NCBI RefSeq assembly: GCF_001458595.1
Contig: NZ_LN890324.1
Location: forward strand, 1 to 64,000
From: Clostridium neonatale
GTDB taxonomy: Bacteria; Bacillota; Clostridia; Clostridiales; Clostridiaceae
Direction: 5' to 3'
Length of the DNA stretch: 64,000 nt
Positions 39,154-49,345 of this stretch are shown one piece after another (the first letter of the stretch is position 1; each line of letters opens with the position of its first letter). The notes beneath the pieces were generated by a model. It saw nothing but the letters and a program-made list of their open reading frames with translations, had not been told where the DNA came from and made no database searches. Made by a program: the position numbers and the translations under genes.

Positions 39154-40533
39154 GTGTCTTTTGATTTTATAAAAGATAAAAATAAAAAAGTTCATTTTAT
39201 TGGTATAGGTGGAATCAGTATGAGTGGACTTGCTGCTGTTTTATTAAATAGTGGATTTAAGGTATCAGGATCTGATGCAAAAAATTCTCCGATTGTTGAA
39301 AAGCTTAAGTCTTTTGGAGCAGAAATATACATAGGTCATAGAAGAGAAAACATTAATAATGTTGATTTAATTGTTTATACTGCTGCAATACCTAATGATA
39401 ATCCAGAACTTTTGGAAGCCAAAGAAAAAAACATTCAATTAATGGATAGAGCTGAATTCTTAGGTCATATAATGAAAGGTCATAAATATAATGTAGCTAT
39501 TTCTGGTACACACGGAAAAACTACATGTACATCTATGCTATCTCATGTTACTCTTGATGGAAATTTAGATCCTACCATATTGGTTGGTGGAGAACTTGAT
39601 ATAATAGATGGTAATTTCAGAATTGGTAATAGTGAGTACTTCTTAACAGAAGCTTGTGAATATAAACGTTCATTCTTGAAATTTTTCCCTTATGTTGGTG
39701 TAATTTTAAACATTGACGCTGATCATTTAGACTGCTACAAAGATATAAATGAAATAGCTGAAACATTCGAAAAATTTTCAAATTTAATACCTGATGACGG
39801 ATATCTTGTAGGATATGGAGAAGATCCTCGGGTTAAAAACATTATCAATAAAGCAAAATGTAATACATTAAGTTATGGATTTGAAAATGCAGATGTAACT
39901 GCAAGAAATGTTAATTTTAACAAAATGGGTTGTGCTTCATTTGATGTATATAAAGATGACGAAAATTTATTTAGTGTATCTTTAAGTGTTCCAGGAAAGC
40001 ATAATGTATTAAATGCTTTAGCCACAATTTGTGTTTCTCTAATTTTTAATATAACTTATGATTCAATAGCTAGTGGATTATCTAAGTGTAAGGGTGCTCA
40101 TAAAAGATTTGAATATAAGGGAGAAATTAATGGAGTTACTGTAATTGATGATTATGCTCATCATCCTACAGAAATTAAAGCGACTTTAAGTACAGCAAAA
40201 AAAATAGATCACAATAAAATATATTGTGTGTTCCAACCACATACTTATACTAGAACCAAAACGTTGTTTGATGAATTCACTACTGCTTTTGATGATGCAG
40301 ATGAGCTTATATTGATGGATATATATGCTGCACGTGAAAAAGATACAGGAATAGTATCTTCAGGTATGCTTGGAGATGCTATACGTGAAAGAGGAATAAA
40401 ATGTACTAATGTTCATTCACATGATGAAGCATTAGAATATGTTAAGTCTAAAGTTGGTAATGATGATTTATTATTAACAGTAGGTGCTGGAGATGTAGTT
40501 ATTGTTGGAGAAAAATATTTAGAATCTAAATAA
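39154..40533 (+). CDS. murC: UDP-N-acetylmuramate--L-alanine ligase MurC
   Basis: 459 residues starting with GTG. It adds L-Ala to UDP-MurNAc. An N-terminal Rossmann motif [18 protein letters not shown]-loop GTHGKTT (118-124) and the [12 protein letters not shown] motif are characteristic. AAAGGAG lies 8 nt before the GTG; the ATG two bases upstream is in another frame. It is divergent from purR and monocistronic with a terminator. Confidence 0.97.
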   Translation: MSFDFIKDKNKKVHFIGIGGISMSGLAAVLLNSGFKVSGSDAKNSPIVEKLKSFGAEIYIGHRRENINNVDLIVYTAAIPNDNPELLEAKEKNIQLMDRAEFLGHIMKGHKYNVAISGTHGKTTCTSMLSHVTLDGNLDPTILVGGELDIIDGNFRIGNSEYFLTEACEYKRSFLKFFPYVGVILNIDADHLDCYKDINEIAETFEKFSNLIPDDGYLVGYGEDPRVKNIINKAKCNTLSYGFENADVTARNVNFNKMGCASFDVYKDDENLFSVSLSVPGKHNVLNALATICVSLIFNITYDSIASGLSKCKGAHKRFEYKGEINGVTVIDDYAHHPTEIKATLSTAKKIDHNKIYCVFQPHTYTRTKTLFDEFTTAFDDADELILMDIYAAREKDTGIVSSGMLGDAIRERGIKCTNVHSHDEALEYVKSKVGNDDLLLTVGAGDVVIVGEKYLESK

Positions 40534-40551
40534 ATTCATATTAAGAGTAAA

Positions 40552-40585
40552 AAGATCATATCAATATTAATATTGATGTGATCCT
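40552..40585 (+). terminator. murC terminator
   Basis: Stem GATCATATCAATA/TATTGATGTGATC (40554-40566 with 40571-40583, one wobble) followed by CTTTATTTTA. With A-runs on the left it may work for the convergent peptidase gene too. Confidence 0.85.
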
Positions 40586-40624
40586 TTATTTTAGTTAAAT
40601 TCATTAATCTTACTTAATTCAAAA

Positions 40625-41701
40625 TTAAATTATTGTTATATCTTTTGAAACTGAGTTAAGAACTTCGCATCCATCTTTAGTTACAAGCACTAAATCTTCT
40701 ATTCTTACTCCAATTTTATTAGTTAGATATATTCCTGGTTCTATTGAAAAAATCATTCCTTCTTGAACCTCATCGTTATTTACTGAGCTCACATCACCTT
40801 TATCATGTACCTCAATTCCAATGCTATGCCCTGTTCTATGAGTAAAATACTCTCCATATCCCCTCTCAGTTATATAATCTCTAGCCGCAGCATCTATTTC
40901 TGAGAATTTCACACCTGCTTTAACCTTTGATATAGCTTTTAAATTTGCATTTTTAACAATTTCATATACTTCTCTTTTTTCTTTAGTTGGTTCTTCTTTA
41001 AAAAATACTGTCCTTGTCATATCAGAGCAATAATGATTATATAATCCTCCAATATCTATAACTATACTGTCGCCTTTTTTTAGCTTTGTATTATCACACT
41101 CATGATGTGGATCAGCTCCATTTGCCCCAAATGCTACAATTGGCTCAAAAGAAAATCCTTGAGCGCCCTCTTCTTCATATAATTCTGCTAATATTCTAGA
41201 ACATTGTTTTTCAGTATATCCTTCTTTAATCTCTTTCCAAAATCTTTCCATGACCTTATCATTTATTTGAGATGATTTTCTCATAAGTTCTTTTTCTTCC
41301 TCATCTTTTCTCATTCTTAATTCATCTATAACGTCTGAAGAATTTACGAACTTTGAAATAATGTTAATATTCATTAATTTAATAAGAAAATGTGCTGGCC
41401 AAAATTTATCAACACCTAATTCTTCATTTTTTTCAACTATGCTTCCTAATACAGAAATAGGATCATCATTATCTGTATACCATACTATATCAATTCCTAT
41501 ATTTCCTTCTATAGGGAAAAGTTTATTTACTATAAATTTATGCTTTCCATCTATATTTAAATATAGAGCAATCATTCTTTCTCCACTTGAAATCCATTTA
41601 CCAGTTAAATAATATATAGAAGCTGTTGATGTTACAATAATCTGTTTTAAATTATTTTCTTTCATCTTTTTAATTACATTGTCTATTCTACTTTGTTTCA
41701 T
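40625..41701 (-). CDS. M24-family aminopeptidase (Xaa-Pro dipeptidase-like)
   Basis: 358 residues. An N-terminal creatinase-like domain (about 1-125) precedes a pita-bread metallopeptidase domain with metal ligands in IVIDIGGLYNHYCSDMTR (two Asp), TGHSIGIEVH (His), SIEPGIY (Glu) and VRIEDLV (Glu). It probably removes N-terminal residues next to proline; the exact specificity cannot be read from sequence. An AAGGAGG site precedes the ATG. Confidence 0.9.
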   Translation of the reverse strand: MKQSRIDNVIKKMKENNLKQIIVTSTASIYYLTGKWISSGERMIALYLNIDGKHKFIVNKLFPIEGNIGIDIVWYTDNDDPISVLGSIVEKNEELGVDKFWPAHFLIKLMNINIISKFVNSSDVIDELRMRKDEEEKELMRKSSQINDKVMERFWKEIKEGYTEKQCSRILAELYEEEGAQGFSFEPIVAFGANGADPHHECDNTKLKKGDSIVIDIGGLYNHYCSDMTRTVFFKEEPTKEKREVYEIVKNANLKAISKVKAGVKFSEIDAAARDYITERGYGEYFTHRTGHSIGIEVHDKGDVSSVNNDEVQEGMIFSIEPGIYLTNKIGVRIEDLVLVTKDGCEVLNSVSKDITII

Positions 41702-41743
41702 TAAAAATATCCTCCTTAGATTTATCTAAAAATAAAATTTATT

Positions 41744-41858
41744 ATCTAGGCCCAAGTTCATAAGTGAGTTCCTATCTTGTGAGCCTATCAAATATTTCAT
41801 TTGGTGTGAATCGCTTACTAAGCGAACATGTGCGAGCCTAAGCTCAATTATATTCCTA
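41744..41858. repeat. GC-richer structured intergenic element, possible dispersed repeat
   Basis: A stretch markedly richer in G and C than the surrounding spacer. It contains TCGCTTACTAAGCGA (7-bp stem, 1-nt loop, about 41811-41825), three related GNGAG..CCTA-type units (GTGAGTTCCTATC, GTGAGCCTATC, GCGAGCCTAAG) and a terminal GAGC..GCTC. It does not match a riboswitch I know. It lies between two divergent genes, upstream of the peptidase. Confidence 0.45.
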
Positions 41859-42124
41859 TATTCTTAAGAATATATATTATTATATTTCTTAGAATATATA
41901 AATATCCTTTGCTTTTGATTAGTGATATTTATAATAAAAAGTATATAATTTTTATTATAAAATTAATAATATTATTTATTAAGTAAATGCTATAATAATA
42001 TTATAACACTTTAAAATTATAGTATTTTTATATATCTAAATTTTAGATAAATGACAATTACATTTTAAATAAAATATTTTTATTGTCATTATCAACTAGA
42101 AGCTTATCTCACGGGGGGATTTTT
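41859..42124. other. rest of the peptidase/phosphoesterase spacer
   Basis: Very AT-rich, with short palindromes (ATATTCTTAAGAATAT near 41858-41875) and a 9-bp inverted repeat AATGACAAT/ATTGTCATT (about 42051-42091) that could be an operator or hairpin in the leader of the rightward gene. No gene seen. Confidence 0.4.
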
Positions 42125-42823
42125 GTGAAAATTGCAGTAATTTCAGACATACATTCTAACATTTATGCTCTTATAAATGTACTAGAAGATATTGATTCAG
42201 AAAAGGTTGACTCAGTTATTTGCTTAGGAGACCTAGTTGGATATGGACCTCATCCTAATGAAACTATTTCTATGATTAGGAGAAGAAATATACTTTGCAT
42301 AAAAGGTAATTATGATAATTCAGTAACTGATAATGAATTCTCTTATATCAGAGAAACAGCTATAAATAGGTTCTCTTTGCCTTGGACTGTTAATGAATTA
42401 AGAGCTGAGAATAAATCATATCTTAAAGGATTACCTTCATCGCTAACAATAAAAGCTGGAGATAAAAATTTATTATTTGTTCATGGTAGTCCATCTAGCA
42501 TTAATGAATATCTCTTTATTGATTCAGAGAACACAGTTGAGAACTTAAATAAAATAAAAGAAGATGCATTGATCTGTGCTCATACTCATTTGCCTGGAAT
42601 TAAAGAAATTAATAATAAAACATATATTAATGTTGGCAGTGTTGGCAAACCTAAAATAGGTCGTCCAAATAGTACATATTGCATAATTGAAATCACCGAA
42701 GAAAATACAATAAGCGCTAAGTTTAAAGAAATTTCTTATGAAGTAAAGAAAATAGTAAAAGATATGACTATGTTAAACTTTCCTCCTACATTAATTCAAA
42801 GCTTTGAAACAGGAAATGAATAA
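42125..42823 (+). CDS. metallophosphoesterase, YfcE/MJ0936-like
   Basis: 232 residues from a GTG at 42125. A calcineurin-like phosphoesterase with ISDIHSN (metal site 1), GDLVGYGPHPNE, GNYD, and HGSP/HTHLP C-terminal His motifs. Enzymes of this family are small di-metal phosphodiesterases; the substrate is not predictable. The frame is open to 42083 but GGGGGG lies directly before the GTG and the protein then begins with the family-typical KIAVISDIHSN. Confidence 0.9.
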   Translation: MKIAVISDIHSNIYALINVLEDIDSEKVDSVICLGDLVGYGPHPNETISMIRRRNILCIKGNYDNSVTDNEFSYIRETAINRFSLPWTVNELRAENKSYLKGLPSSLTIKAGDKNLLFVHGSPSSINEYLFIDSENTVENLNKIKEDALICAHTHLPGIKEINNKTYINVGSVGKPKIGRPNSTYCIIEITEENTISAKFKEISYEVKKIVKDMTMLNFPPTLIQSFETGNE

Positions 42824-42989
42824 TCCTATTAAATGCTGAAAAAATTATAACTATAAACTTATATAGAAATATCATTAATAATTGGGAATTGCATTCAATA
42901 AGAAAGTATTGTAAAATCTAGTTATTGCTTATTTTAACAATTTTATTTTTAATATTTAATAAAGTAATAATAAACATATTAATTCAAAC

Positions 42990-43025
42990 GTAAAATTTTT
43001 TACATCACAATGTAAAAAATTTTAC
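42990..43025. promoter_or_regulatory. perfect inverted repeat upstream of asnS
   Basis: A 16-bp perfect inverted repeat (42990-43005 with 43010-43025) around CACA, 40 bp before the asnS ATG. No T-run follows, so it is not a simple terminator. It could be an operator or an RNA hairpin in the asnS leader. No T-box is visible for asnS. Confidence 0.6.
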
Positions 43026-43065
43026 ACATGTTATATATTTATTTATAATAACGGAGGTCATATAA

Positions 43066-44460
43066 ATGGCAAAATCAAATTTAATTAGAACTCTTTATAG
43101 AAACACTGATGAGTTCTTATCAAAAGAAGTAACTATCTCTGGATGGATAAGAACTTTAAGAGCATCAAATGCTTTTGGCTTCATAGAAATCAATGATGGT
43201 TCTTTTTTTAAAAATATTCAAGTAGTTTTTGATAATAAATTAGAAAACTTCAAAGAGATTTCAAAACTTCCTATAAGTTCTTCAGTATCTGTTATTGGTA
43301 CATTAGTTGCTACACCAGATGCTAAACAACCATTTGAAATTCAAGCAAAAGAAGTTATTGTAGAAGGTATGTCTAATTCTGATTATCCTCTACAAAAGAA
43401 AAGACATACATTTGAATACTTAAGAACAATTGCTCACTTAAGACCAAGAAGTAATGCCTTTTCAGCTACATTTAGAGTGCGTTCAGTAGCTGCATACGCT
43501 ATACACAAGTTCTTTCAAGATCAAGACTTTGTATATACTCACACTCCATTAATTACTGGTAGTGATTGTGAAGGTGCTGGAGAAATGTTTAGAGTATCAA
43601 CTCTTGATCCTAAGAATCCACCACTAACTGAAGATGGAAATATTGATTATACTCAAGACTTCTTTGGTAAAGAAACTAACCTTACTGTTTCAGGACAATT
43701 AAATGGGGAATGTTTTGCTTTAGCTTTTAGAAATATTTACACATTTGGTCCAACATTCAGAGCTGAGAACTCTAACACAACAAGACACGCTGCTGAATTC
43801 TGGATGATAGAACCTGAAATAGCTTTTGCAGATTTAGAAGATGATATGGAACTCGCAGAAGCAATGCTTAAGTATGTTATTAAATATGTTATGGATGAAT
43901 GTCCAGAAGAAATGCAATTCTTCAATCAATTTGTAGATAAAGGATTACTTGAAAGATTAAATCATGTTGTCTCATCAGACTTTGCTAGAGTTACTTATAC
44001 TGAAGCTGTTGATATACTTCAAAAGTGTGGAAAGGAATTTGATTACCCAGTATCTTGGGGAATCGACCTACAAACTGAACATGAAAGATATCTTACTGAA
44101 GAACATTTTAAAAAGCCTTTATTTGTAACTGATTATCCAAAGGATATTAAAGCATTCTATATGAGAATGAATGATGATAATAAAACAGTTGCTGCTACAG
44201 ATCTTTTGGTTCCTGGTATAGGAGAAATTATCGGTGGTAGCCAAAGAGAAGAAAGACTTGATGTATTAGAAGCTAGAATGGCTGAATTAGGTCTTAACAA
44301 AGAAGATTACTGGTGGTACTTAGAACTTAGAAAATATGGAGAAACTAAACATGCTGGATTTGGTTTAGGATTCGAAAGATTAATCATGTATATCACTGGT
44401 ATGGGTAATATTAGAGATGTTATTCCATTCCCTAGAACAACAGGAAGTAGTGAATTCTAA
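43066..44460 (+). CDS. asnS: asparaginyl-tRNA synthetase
   Basis: 464 residues. Class IIb synthetase. An N-terminal OB-fold (about 18-105; [21 protein letters not shown]), class II motif 2 ([20 protein letters not shown]), and motif 3 ([15 protein letters not shown]) are present; the TTRHAAEFW segment is typical of AsnRS rather than AspRS. An AACGGAGGTC site precedes the ATG. Shares a bidirectional terminator with the gene to its right. Confidence 0.97.
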   Translation: MAKSNLIRTLYRNTDEFLSKEVTISGWIRTLRASNAFGFIEINDGSFFKNIQVVFDNKLENFKEISKLPISSSVSVIGTLVATPDAKQPFEIQAKEVIVEGMSNSDYPLQKKRHTFEYLRTIAHLRPRSNAFSATFRVRSVAAYAIHKFFQDQDFVYTHTPLITGSDCEGAGEMFRVSTLDPKNPPLTEDGNIDYTQDFFGKETNLTVSGQLNGECFALAFRNIYTFGPTFRAENSNTTRHAAEFWMIEPEIAFADLEDDMELAEAMLKYVIKYVMDECPEEMQFFNQFVDKGLLERLNHVVSSDFARVTYTEAVDILQKCGKEFDYPVSWGIDLQTEHERYLTEEHFKKPLFVTDYPKDIKAFYMRMNDDNKTVAATDLLVPGIGEIIGGSQREERLDVLEARMAELGLNKEDYWWYLELRKYGETKHAGFGLGFERLIMYITGMGNIRDVIPFPRTTGSSEF

Positions 44461-44470
44461 TATAAAAAAT

Positions 44471-44503
44471 AAGAAGTATCCTTTCTACTTTAGGATGCTT
44501 CTT
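44471..44503. terminator. bidirectional terminator between asnS and the gene at 44507
   Basis: Stem AAGAAGTATCCT/AGGATGCTTCTT (44471-44482 with 44492-44503, one wobble) with A- and T-rich flanks between converging genes. Confidence 0.85.
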
Positions 44504-44506
44504 TAT

Positions 44507-44980
44507 TTATAACACTGTCTTTTCAATCATTTTTGTATGACGTTTTGTATATTCAATTATCTTGGATAATACCTTATAAGTATTACTTTGGCTGTCCCTA
44601 GCATTATTATAAAATCTTCCTTGCAGATCAATAAATAACGACTGCTTATCTCGTGCTAATTCTAAAAATATTTTTAAATATTCTCTAGGTGAAACCTTAT
44701 TTAAGTTTACAGAATGCATTCTAATATTATACTCATTCATAAGAAATGCTATCTTATCGTAAGTTCTAATATCTATCTCTTCAAGTTCATATTCAAGTAT
44801 TTCTTCTTTTAATTGATTATAATAATTAATTATTCTATCCGTATCTTTTAAAAATACCTTTACTAATACTTGTAACTTTATAGAGGCATTATCATCATCT
44901 AAAAATACTTCAAACATTTTCTTTTGCTCATTTTCTATATATATACACTTATTAATAATATCAATAACATTGTAACTCAT
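44507..44980 (-). CDS. hypothetical helical protein
   Basis: 157 residues, not recognised. It has no signal or TM segment and is rich in charged residues with a strong helical pattern (KKMFEVFLDDDNASIKLQVLVKVF, DRIINYYNQLKEEILEYELEEI, PREYLKIFLELARDKQSLFIDLQ), suggesting a small helical bundle. A ferritin-like fold is possible but the metal-binding ExxH pattern is not seen. It points toward asnS. A likely cytoplasmic clostridial protein of unknown function. Confidence 0.6.
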   Translation of the reverse strand: MSYNVIDIINKCIYIENEQKKMFEVFLDDDNASIKLQVLVKVFLKDTDRIINYYNQLKEEILEYELEEIDIRTYDKIAFLMNEYNIRMHSVNLNKVSPREYLKIFLELARDKQSLFIDLQGRFYNNARDSQSNTYKVLSKIIEYTKRHTKMIEKTVL

Positions 44981-45120
44981 AACTTATTTTCTCTTTTCAC
45001 ATTTTGATTTCACGATTTGTACTTATAATTATACTATTATAATAGAATTAATTCTATTAATTTTATCTATGAAATGAGAATAATTTTCTTACATCTACTT
45101 GTGACTTAAAAGACTTTTTT

Positions 45121-45127
45121 TGTCGAA
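45121..45127 (+). promoter_or_regulatory. perfect 0A-box core upstream of the glycosyltransferase pair
   Basis: TTTGTCGAAAA contains the Spo0A box core TGTCGAA exactly. A TATAAT (45170-45175) lies about 45 bp downstream, before the GT gene at 45276. It also lies 140 bp from the divergent gene at 44980. Function is inferred from the motif only. Confidence 0.4.
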
Positions 45128-45275
45128 AAACATTGTTTAATATATGTATATAAAGTCATAACTTCTTTGTATAATTATTATATTGTTAAAAATTTATTAT
45201 TTTTTCTGTATTAATCATTTACCATATTAATATTAATTACAATTAATGATATAATAATCACTTGGAGGCGATTTT

Positions 45276-46241
45276 ATGAACCAAATTTTATACCTTGTAA
45301 TCCCTTGTTACAATGAGGAAGAGGTACTGCATGAAACAGCTAAAAGATTGTTTAAAAAAATTACCAACATGATTGATAATGAGATAATATCAAAAGAAAG
45401 TAAGATAGTATTTGTTAATGACGGTTCTAAAGATAAAACATGGAGTATAATTGAAGAGCTTCACAATAAAAATAATATTTTTTCTGGTATAAACTTATCT
45501 AGAAACAGAGGGCATCAAAACGCATTGTTAGCAGGTCTTATGACTGCAAAAGATTATGCAGATATGACCATATCCCTTGATGCTGATCTTCAGGATGATA
45601 TAGATGTTATAGACAAATTTGTAGAAGAATATTATAACGGAAGTGATATTGTTTATGGTGTAAGATCATCAAGGCAAACAGATACATTTTTCAAAAGAAC
45701 AACTGCTCTTGCTTTTTATAAGTTCATGAGCGGACTAGGAGTTGATATGATTTATAATCATGCTGATTACCGTCTTATGAGCAAACGTGCATTAGAAGGC
45801 TTAGCTCAATTTAAAGAAGTTAATTTATTTTTAAGAGGTATGGTTCCTCTAATAGGATATAGATATTCTATAGTTGAATATGAGCGTCACGAAAGATTTG
45901 CAGGTGAATCTAAGTATCCTTTAAGAAAGATGATAGCATTTGCACTCGATGGTATAACTTCTTTAAGCATAAAACCTATAAGGATCATTTCTGGACTTGG
46001 CTTTACTATATGCTTTATTAGTATTTTAGCATTATTATATTCATTTATTGTCAAATTTTTTGGAGAAACTGTAACAGGCTGGACTTCTTTAACACTTTCT
46101 ATTTGGATATTAGGTGGAATTCAATTATTATCCCTTGGAGTAATTGGAGAATATATTGGGAAAATATATAATGAGACAAAACAAAGACCTAGATTTATCA
46201 TAGCTGATAAATTAATCAATAATGAAGAGAAAGACAAATAG
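45276..46241 (+). CDS. GT2-family glycosyltransferase (GtrB/DPM1-like)
   Basis: 321 residues. An N-terminal GT-A domain (VIPCYNEEEVL, FVNDGSKDKTW, LDADLQDD metal-binding) is followed by two C-terminal TM segments (about 236-258 and 268-290). Such enzymes add a sugar from a nucleotide donor to undecaprenyl phosphate. GGAGG is before the ATG. It is followed by a GtrA-like gene, a common pair for lipid-linked sugar transfer. Confidence 0.92.
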   Translation: MNQILYLVIPCYNEEEVLHETAKRLFKKITNMIDNEIISKESKIVFVNDGSKDKTWSIIEELHNKNNIFSGINLSRNRGHQNALLAGLMTAKDYADMTISLDADLQDDIDVIDKFVEEYYNGSDIVYGVRSSRQTDTFFKRTTALAFYKFMSGLGVDMIYNHADYRLMSKRALEGLAQFKEVNLFLRGMVPLIGYRYSIVEYERHERFAGESKYPLRKMIAFALDGITSLSIKPIRIISGLGFTICFISILALLYSFIVKFFGETVTGWTSLTLSIWILGGIQLLSLGVIGEYIGKIYNETKQRPRFIIADKLINNEEKDK

Positions 46242-46251
46242 GTATTTATTT

Positions 46252-46659
46252 ATGAATAATTTATTTGAAAAATTTAAATCTACATTCTTTTCAAAAGAAT
46301 TTATTCTATTTGTAGTTATAGGTATTATAAATACTTTTAATGGAGTTATTTTTGCATATATGTATTCTGGTTTCTTAAATGAAAATATGGCATTTGTTAC
46401 TGGATATATTTCTGGATTAGTAATTTCATATATATTAAATAGTATAATTACATTTAAAGAAAAACTTGATTTTTCTAAATTTATAAAATTTGCTATTTCA
46501 TATATTCCAAACTTTATAATTCAAAATATCGTTGTTTATTTAGTATTTAACTTAATGGGATTACATAAACTTATAGCATATTGCTCAGCAGCTATTATAG
46601 GAGTTCCTGTTACATTTATTCTGATGAAATTTTTTGCATTTAATAAAAAGCATGATTAA
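46252..46659 (+). CDS. GtrA-family membrane protein
   Basis: 135 residues from the ATG at 46252; an ATG at 46222 overlapping the glycosyltransferase by 20 nt is an alternative. Four TM segments, with FVVIGIINTFNGVIFAYMYS and FAISYIPNFIIQNIVVYLVF, match GtrA proteins, thought to flip polyprenyl-linked glucose or related sugars. It works probably with the upstream GT2 enzyme to decorate a cell-surface polymer. Confidence 0.87.
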   Translation: MNNLFEKFKSTFFSKEFILFVVIGIINTFNGVIFAYMYSGFLNENMAFVTGYISGLVISYILNSIITFKEKLDFSKFIKFAISYIPNFIIQNIVVYLVFNLMGLHKLIAYCSAAIIGVPVTFILMKFFAFNKKHD

Positions 46660-46681
46660 AATACTTTTATGTAATAAAAAT

Positions 46682-46731
46682 AAGGAAATAGACTACTTTT
46701 TTGTATGTGATCTATCTCCTTTTATTTTTTT
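46682..46731. terminator. bidirectional terminator between gtrA-like gene and mpg
   Basis: AAGGAAATAGA/TCTATCTCCTT stem (with one mismatch) flanked by A- and T-rich tracts, partly overlapping the mpg stop codon. Confidence 0.7.
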
Positions 46732-47336
46732 GAAACATATTTGTTGTCCTTTATATAAAATCTCCATAAAAAATCTATTGCTTCTTCAGCATAGTCTATC
46801 CCTATTCTTTTAGATTCCACTATTTCAAACAAATTATCTTCATAATTATCCTCTATATATAAGTTTCCCTTTTCATATAGTTTTTTATAATTATCACTTT
46901 TATCTATAGAATATGCCAAACAAAGTTTTGATGGACCATTTGTGAGAGCCTTTTCTTTAGCTTTAGTTAATTCATCATAATTTTGATTAAATCTTTTCTC
47001 AGCTAAATAATCAAATTCATTAAGTGGTTCAATTGCTCTTATTAAAACTCCTTCCCCTTTATTTTCAATTCCACTTATTACATTGAAGCAAAAATATTTT
47101 CCGTAAATAAAATAAACATATGCTATTCCACCTTCTCTAAATAGTGGTTCTGTTCTTTCTGTTCTTCTTCCATTATACGCATGAGATGCCTTATCGATTT
47201 CTCCTATATATGCTTCTGTCTCTACAATTTTTCCTTTGAGTATTCTTCCGTCACATTCTCTAACAAGGATTTTTCCTAATAAATCTTTTGCTAAATCTAA
47301 TGCACCTTGTTTAAAAAAATCTTTTTCTAGAATCAT
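46722..47336 (-). CDS. mpg: DNA-3-methyladenine glycosylase (AAG/Mpg family)
   Basis: 204 residues. It excises 3-methyladenine and other damaged bases from DNA. The family signature [21 protein letters not shown] includes the catalytic Glu and [11 protein letters not shown], then [15 protein letters not shown]; a late [10 protein letters not shown] follows. It converges with the glycosyltransferase pair. Confidence 0.95.
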   Translation of the reverse strand: MILEKDFFKQGALDLAKDLLGKILVRECDGRILKGKIVETEAYIGEIDKASHAYNGRRTERTEPLFREGGIAYVYFIYGKYFCFNVISGIENKGEGVLIRAIEPLNEFDYLAEKRFNQNYDELTKAKEKALTNGPSKLCLAYSIDKSDNYKKLYEKGNLYIEDNYEDNLFEIVESKRIGIDYAEEAIDFLWRFYIKDNKYVSKK

Positions 47337-47507
47337 TTCTTATTACCTCTTTTTATTCACTTTTACTTTCTTGATCTTATTTATACACAATTTGATGATA
47401 ATAATCCACAATTTTATCAATTTTTCATCTTTTTTGTGGATATCTTTTAATATTTTTTCACTATACTGTTTATTCTATACTATATTAAATTGAGAATTTA
47501 AGTTCAT

Positions 47508-47551
47508 AAAATTATATGGCTAGTTATAACAATAACTAGCCATATAATTTT
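47508..47551. terminator. perfect 20-bp terminator hairpin after the epimerase-like gene
   Basis: A 20-bp perfect stem (47508-47527 with 47532-47551) around AACA with A/T flanks, downstream of the epimerase-like gene on the minus strand. Confidence 0.85.
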
Positions 47552-47572
47552 ATAATATAATATTTTTTATTG

Positions 47573-48448
47573 TTATTTAACAGTAACACTAAAAGTACAA
47601 GTAAATTTTTCTCCAACATTCAATGGCATTACACCTTCTTTTTCAGTGAACTCACCATTAAAATCTTCATAATCTGCATGCCCAAACCATGGCTCTATAC
47701 ACACAAATGGAGCACCATCTTTAGGCGCCCATATTCCCATATCAGGAAAACCAGTAAAGTCTACTTCTAAATATTTATCATTATTATTTGATTTTATAGT
47801 AATTTTATTAGACTTTAAATCATTAAAAACTAGCGCATCATCCTTAAATAATTCTTTTGATAAGTTTATTTTATTGGTATTTTCTAAGCAATCAATTTTA
47901 GTTCGTGAAAGGTATCCTTCATTATTTATAACTATTCTTTTGCTAGTTTCCCTTTCATTAAATTCAATATAGCAATCAATTAAATTATCTTTTCTATCTA
48001 TAGGACATAAAAATGCCGGATGAGATCCAATAGAAAAATATATTTTTTTATCATCTACATTCTCTACTGTGTATGTAACCTTAACAGTATTTCCTTCTAA
48101 TTTATAATTAGATTTCAATAAAAATTTATATGGATATACTTTCAAACTTTCGTCAGAGTATTTTAGTTCAAAAGTTATTTCATCTTCTTTCTTTTCTAAA
48201 AGGGTAAATTCTGAAGTTCTTGCTAAACCATGTTGTGGTAATTCATATATTTTTCCATCAACCCTATACTTACAGTCAACAACCTTTCCCACTATAGGAA
48301 ATAATATAGGTGCATGGTATTTCCAATATTCAGGATTTCCATCCCATAAATATTCGCTGCCATTAATTTTATTATGTATGGCTATAAGTTCACCACCATA
48401 AGTCCTGGTACCAATTCTTAAATTATCATTTTCTAAAAAGTAATTCAT
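47573..48448 (-). CDS. aldose 1-epimerase family protein (LacX-like)
   Basis: 291 residues from the ATG at 48448. A galactose-mutarotase-like beta-sandwich: the segment YELPQHGLARTSEF, SIGSHPAFLCPI and CIEPWFGHADYEDF carry the conserved His and Glu residues. The LacX-type subgroup acts on hexoses or hexose phosphates of unknown identity. The frame is open to 48523 but GGGGGAAG lies just before the ATG at 48448 and the extra 25 residues are not family-like. Confidence 0.88.
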   Translation of the reverse strand: MNYFLENDNLRIGTRTYGGELIAIHNKINGSEYLWDGNPEYWKYHAPILFPIVGKVVDCKYRVDGKIYELPQHGLARTSEFTLLEKKEDEITFELKYSDESLKVYPYKFLLKSNYKLEGNTVKVTYTVENVDDKKIYFSIGSHPAFLCPIDRKDNLIDCYIEFNERETSKRIVINNEGYLSRTKIDCLENTNKINLSKELFKDDALVFNDLKSNKITIKSNNNDKYLEVDFTGFPDMGIWAPKDGAPFVCIEPWFGHADYEDFNGEFTEKEGVMPLNVGEKFTCTFSVTVK

Positions 48449-48525
48449 TTTTTCTTCCCCCTCTCGATATATATTACCTATAAAATATTTTTTAAATTTC
48501 TCTTTTAATATTTTATTACACAAAT

Positions 48526-49035
48526 TTAGTATTCCATGATTACTATCATATCTGATTCTAAACTCTTTTTGACATCTATAATTCTTTGATTACTAGATCC
48601 TCTATATTTTAAATTTTCATCTTTTTTATTTATATCAAATTTTCCATCTACCAGAACATCAATGTTAGTAATCAACTCCTGCCATCCATTTCGTTCTTTT
48701 TTATGTTTTAATATATATTCAAATGTATATCCTGTATAACACCATATATTTAAATTATTTTTTTTAAATGCCTTAGCCATATATGCAAATTCTTCTGCCT
48801 GTTCCCATGGATCTCCTCCACTAAATGTTATACCTCTTAACATTGGATTATCTAATACATCTTCTATAAGTTTTTCTATATTTCTTAACTCTCCACCATT
48901 AAAGTCATGGGTATCTGGATTAAAGCACCCTTCACAATTATGTCTGCATCCTTGTGCAAAAAATACCCTTCTCATACCTGGTCCATTTACCAAACTCTCA
49001 TATGCTATTCCTGATAATCTTATATTTTTTTCCAT
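48526..49035 (-). CDS. nrdG: anaerobic ribonucleotide reductase-activating protein NrdG
   Basis: 169 residues. A radical SAM enzyme that installs the glycyl radical on NrdD. The [4Fe-4S] CxxxCxxC motif is Cys30, Cys34, Cys37 in FAQGCRHNCEGC; GGDPW is SAM-binding. It is separated from nrdD by the citrate synthase and aconitase genes rather than adjacent. Confidence 0.95.
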   Translation of the reverse strand: MEKNIRLSGIAYESLVNGPGMRRVFFAQGCRHNCEGCFNPDTHDFNGGELRNIEKLIEDVLDNPMLRGITFSGGDPWEQAEEFAYMAKAFKKNNLNIWCYTGYTFEYILKHKKERNGWQELITNIDVLVDGKFDINKKDENLKYRGSSNQRIIDVKKSLESDMIVIMEY

Positions 49036-49345
49036 AATAAGCTCTTCTTTCTTTATATTATAATTATCATATATAATTTATTATACATTTTACTTAAAAT
49101 TTATAAAAGACTAACTTTTTTACATCTAATCCCTTCAATCTTCTGTAACCCTATATGTTTTAAATCCTCTATAAAAATAACTTCTTATAAAATCCATAAT
49201 TACTTTTTAATAATTTATTTTTTGTTAATATGCTAGATTATAATTTACCCGTTTTACTAATAGTATATAAAAAATATAGTATTAAGAATACTATATTCCT
49301 AATACTATACTTTCTATATTATTCACTCATAATATCATTTTATGT
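49036..49345. other. spacer between nrdG and aconitase
   Basis: 310 bp of AT-rich sequence containing the aconitase terminator and the upstream sequence of nrdG. No coding frame or RNA found. Confidence 0.4.
49270..49310 (-). terminator. aconitase terminator
   Basis: Stem ATAGTATTAAGAAT/ATTCCTAATACTAT (49276-49289 with 49295-49308, one wobble) followed on the minus strand by a T-run. Confidence 0.8.
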
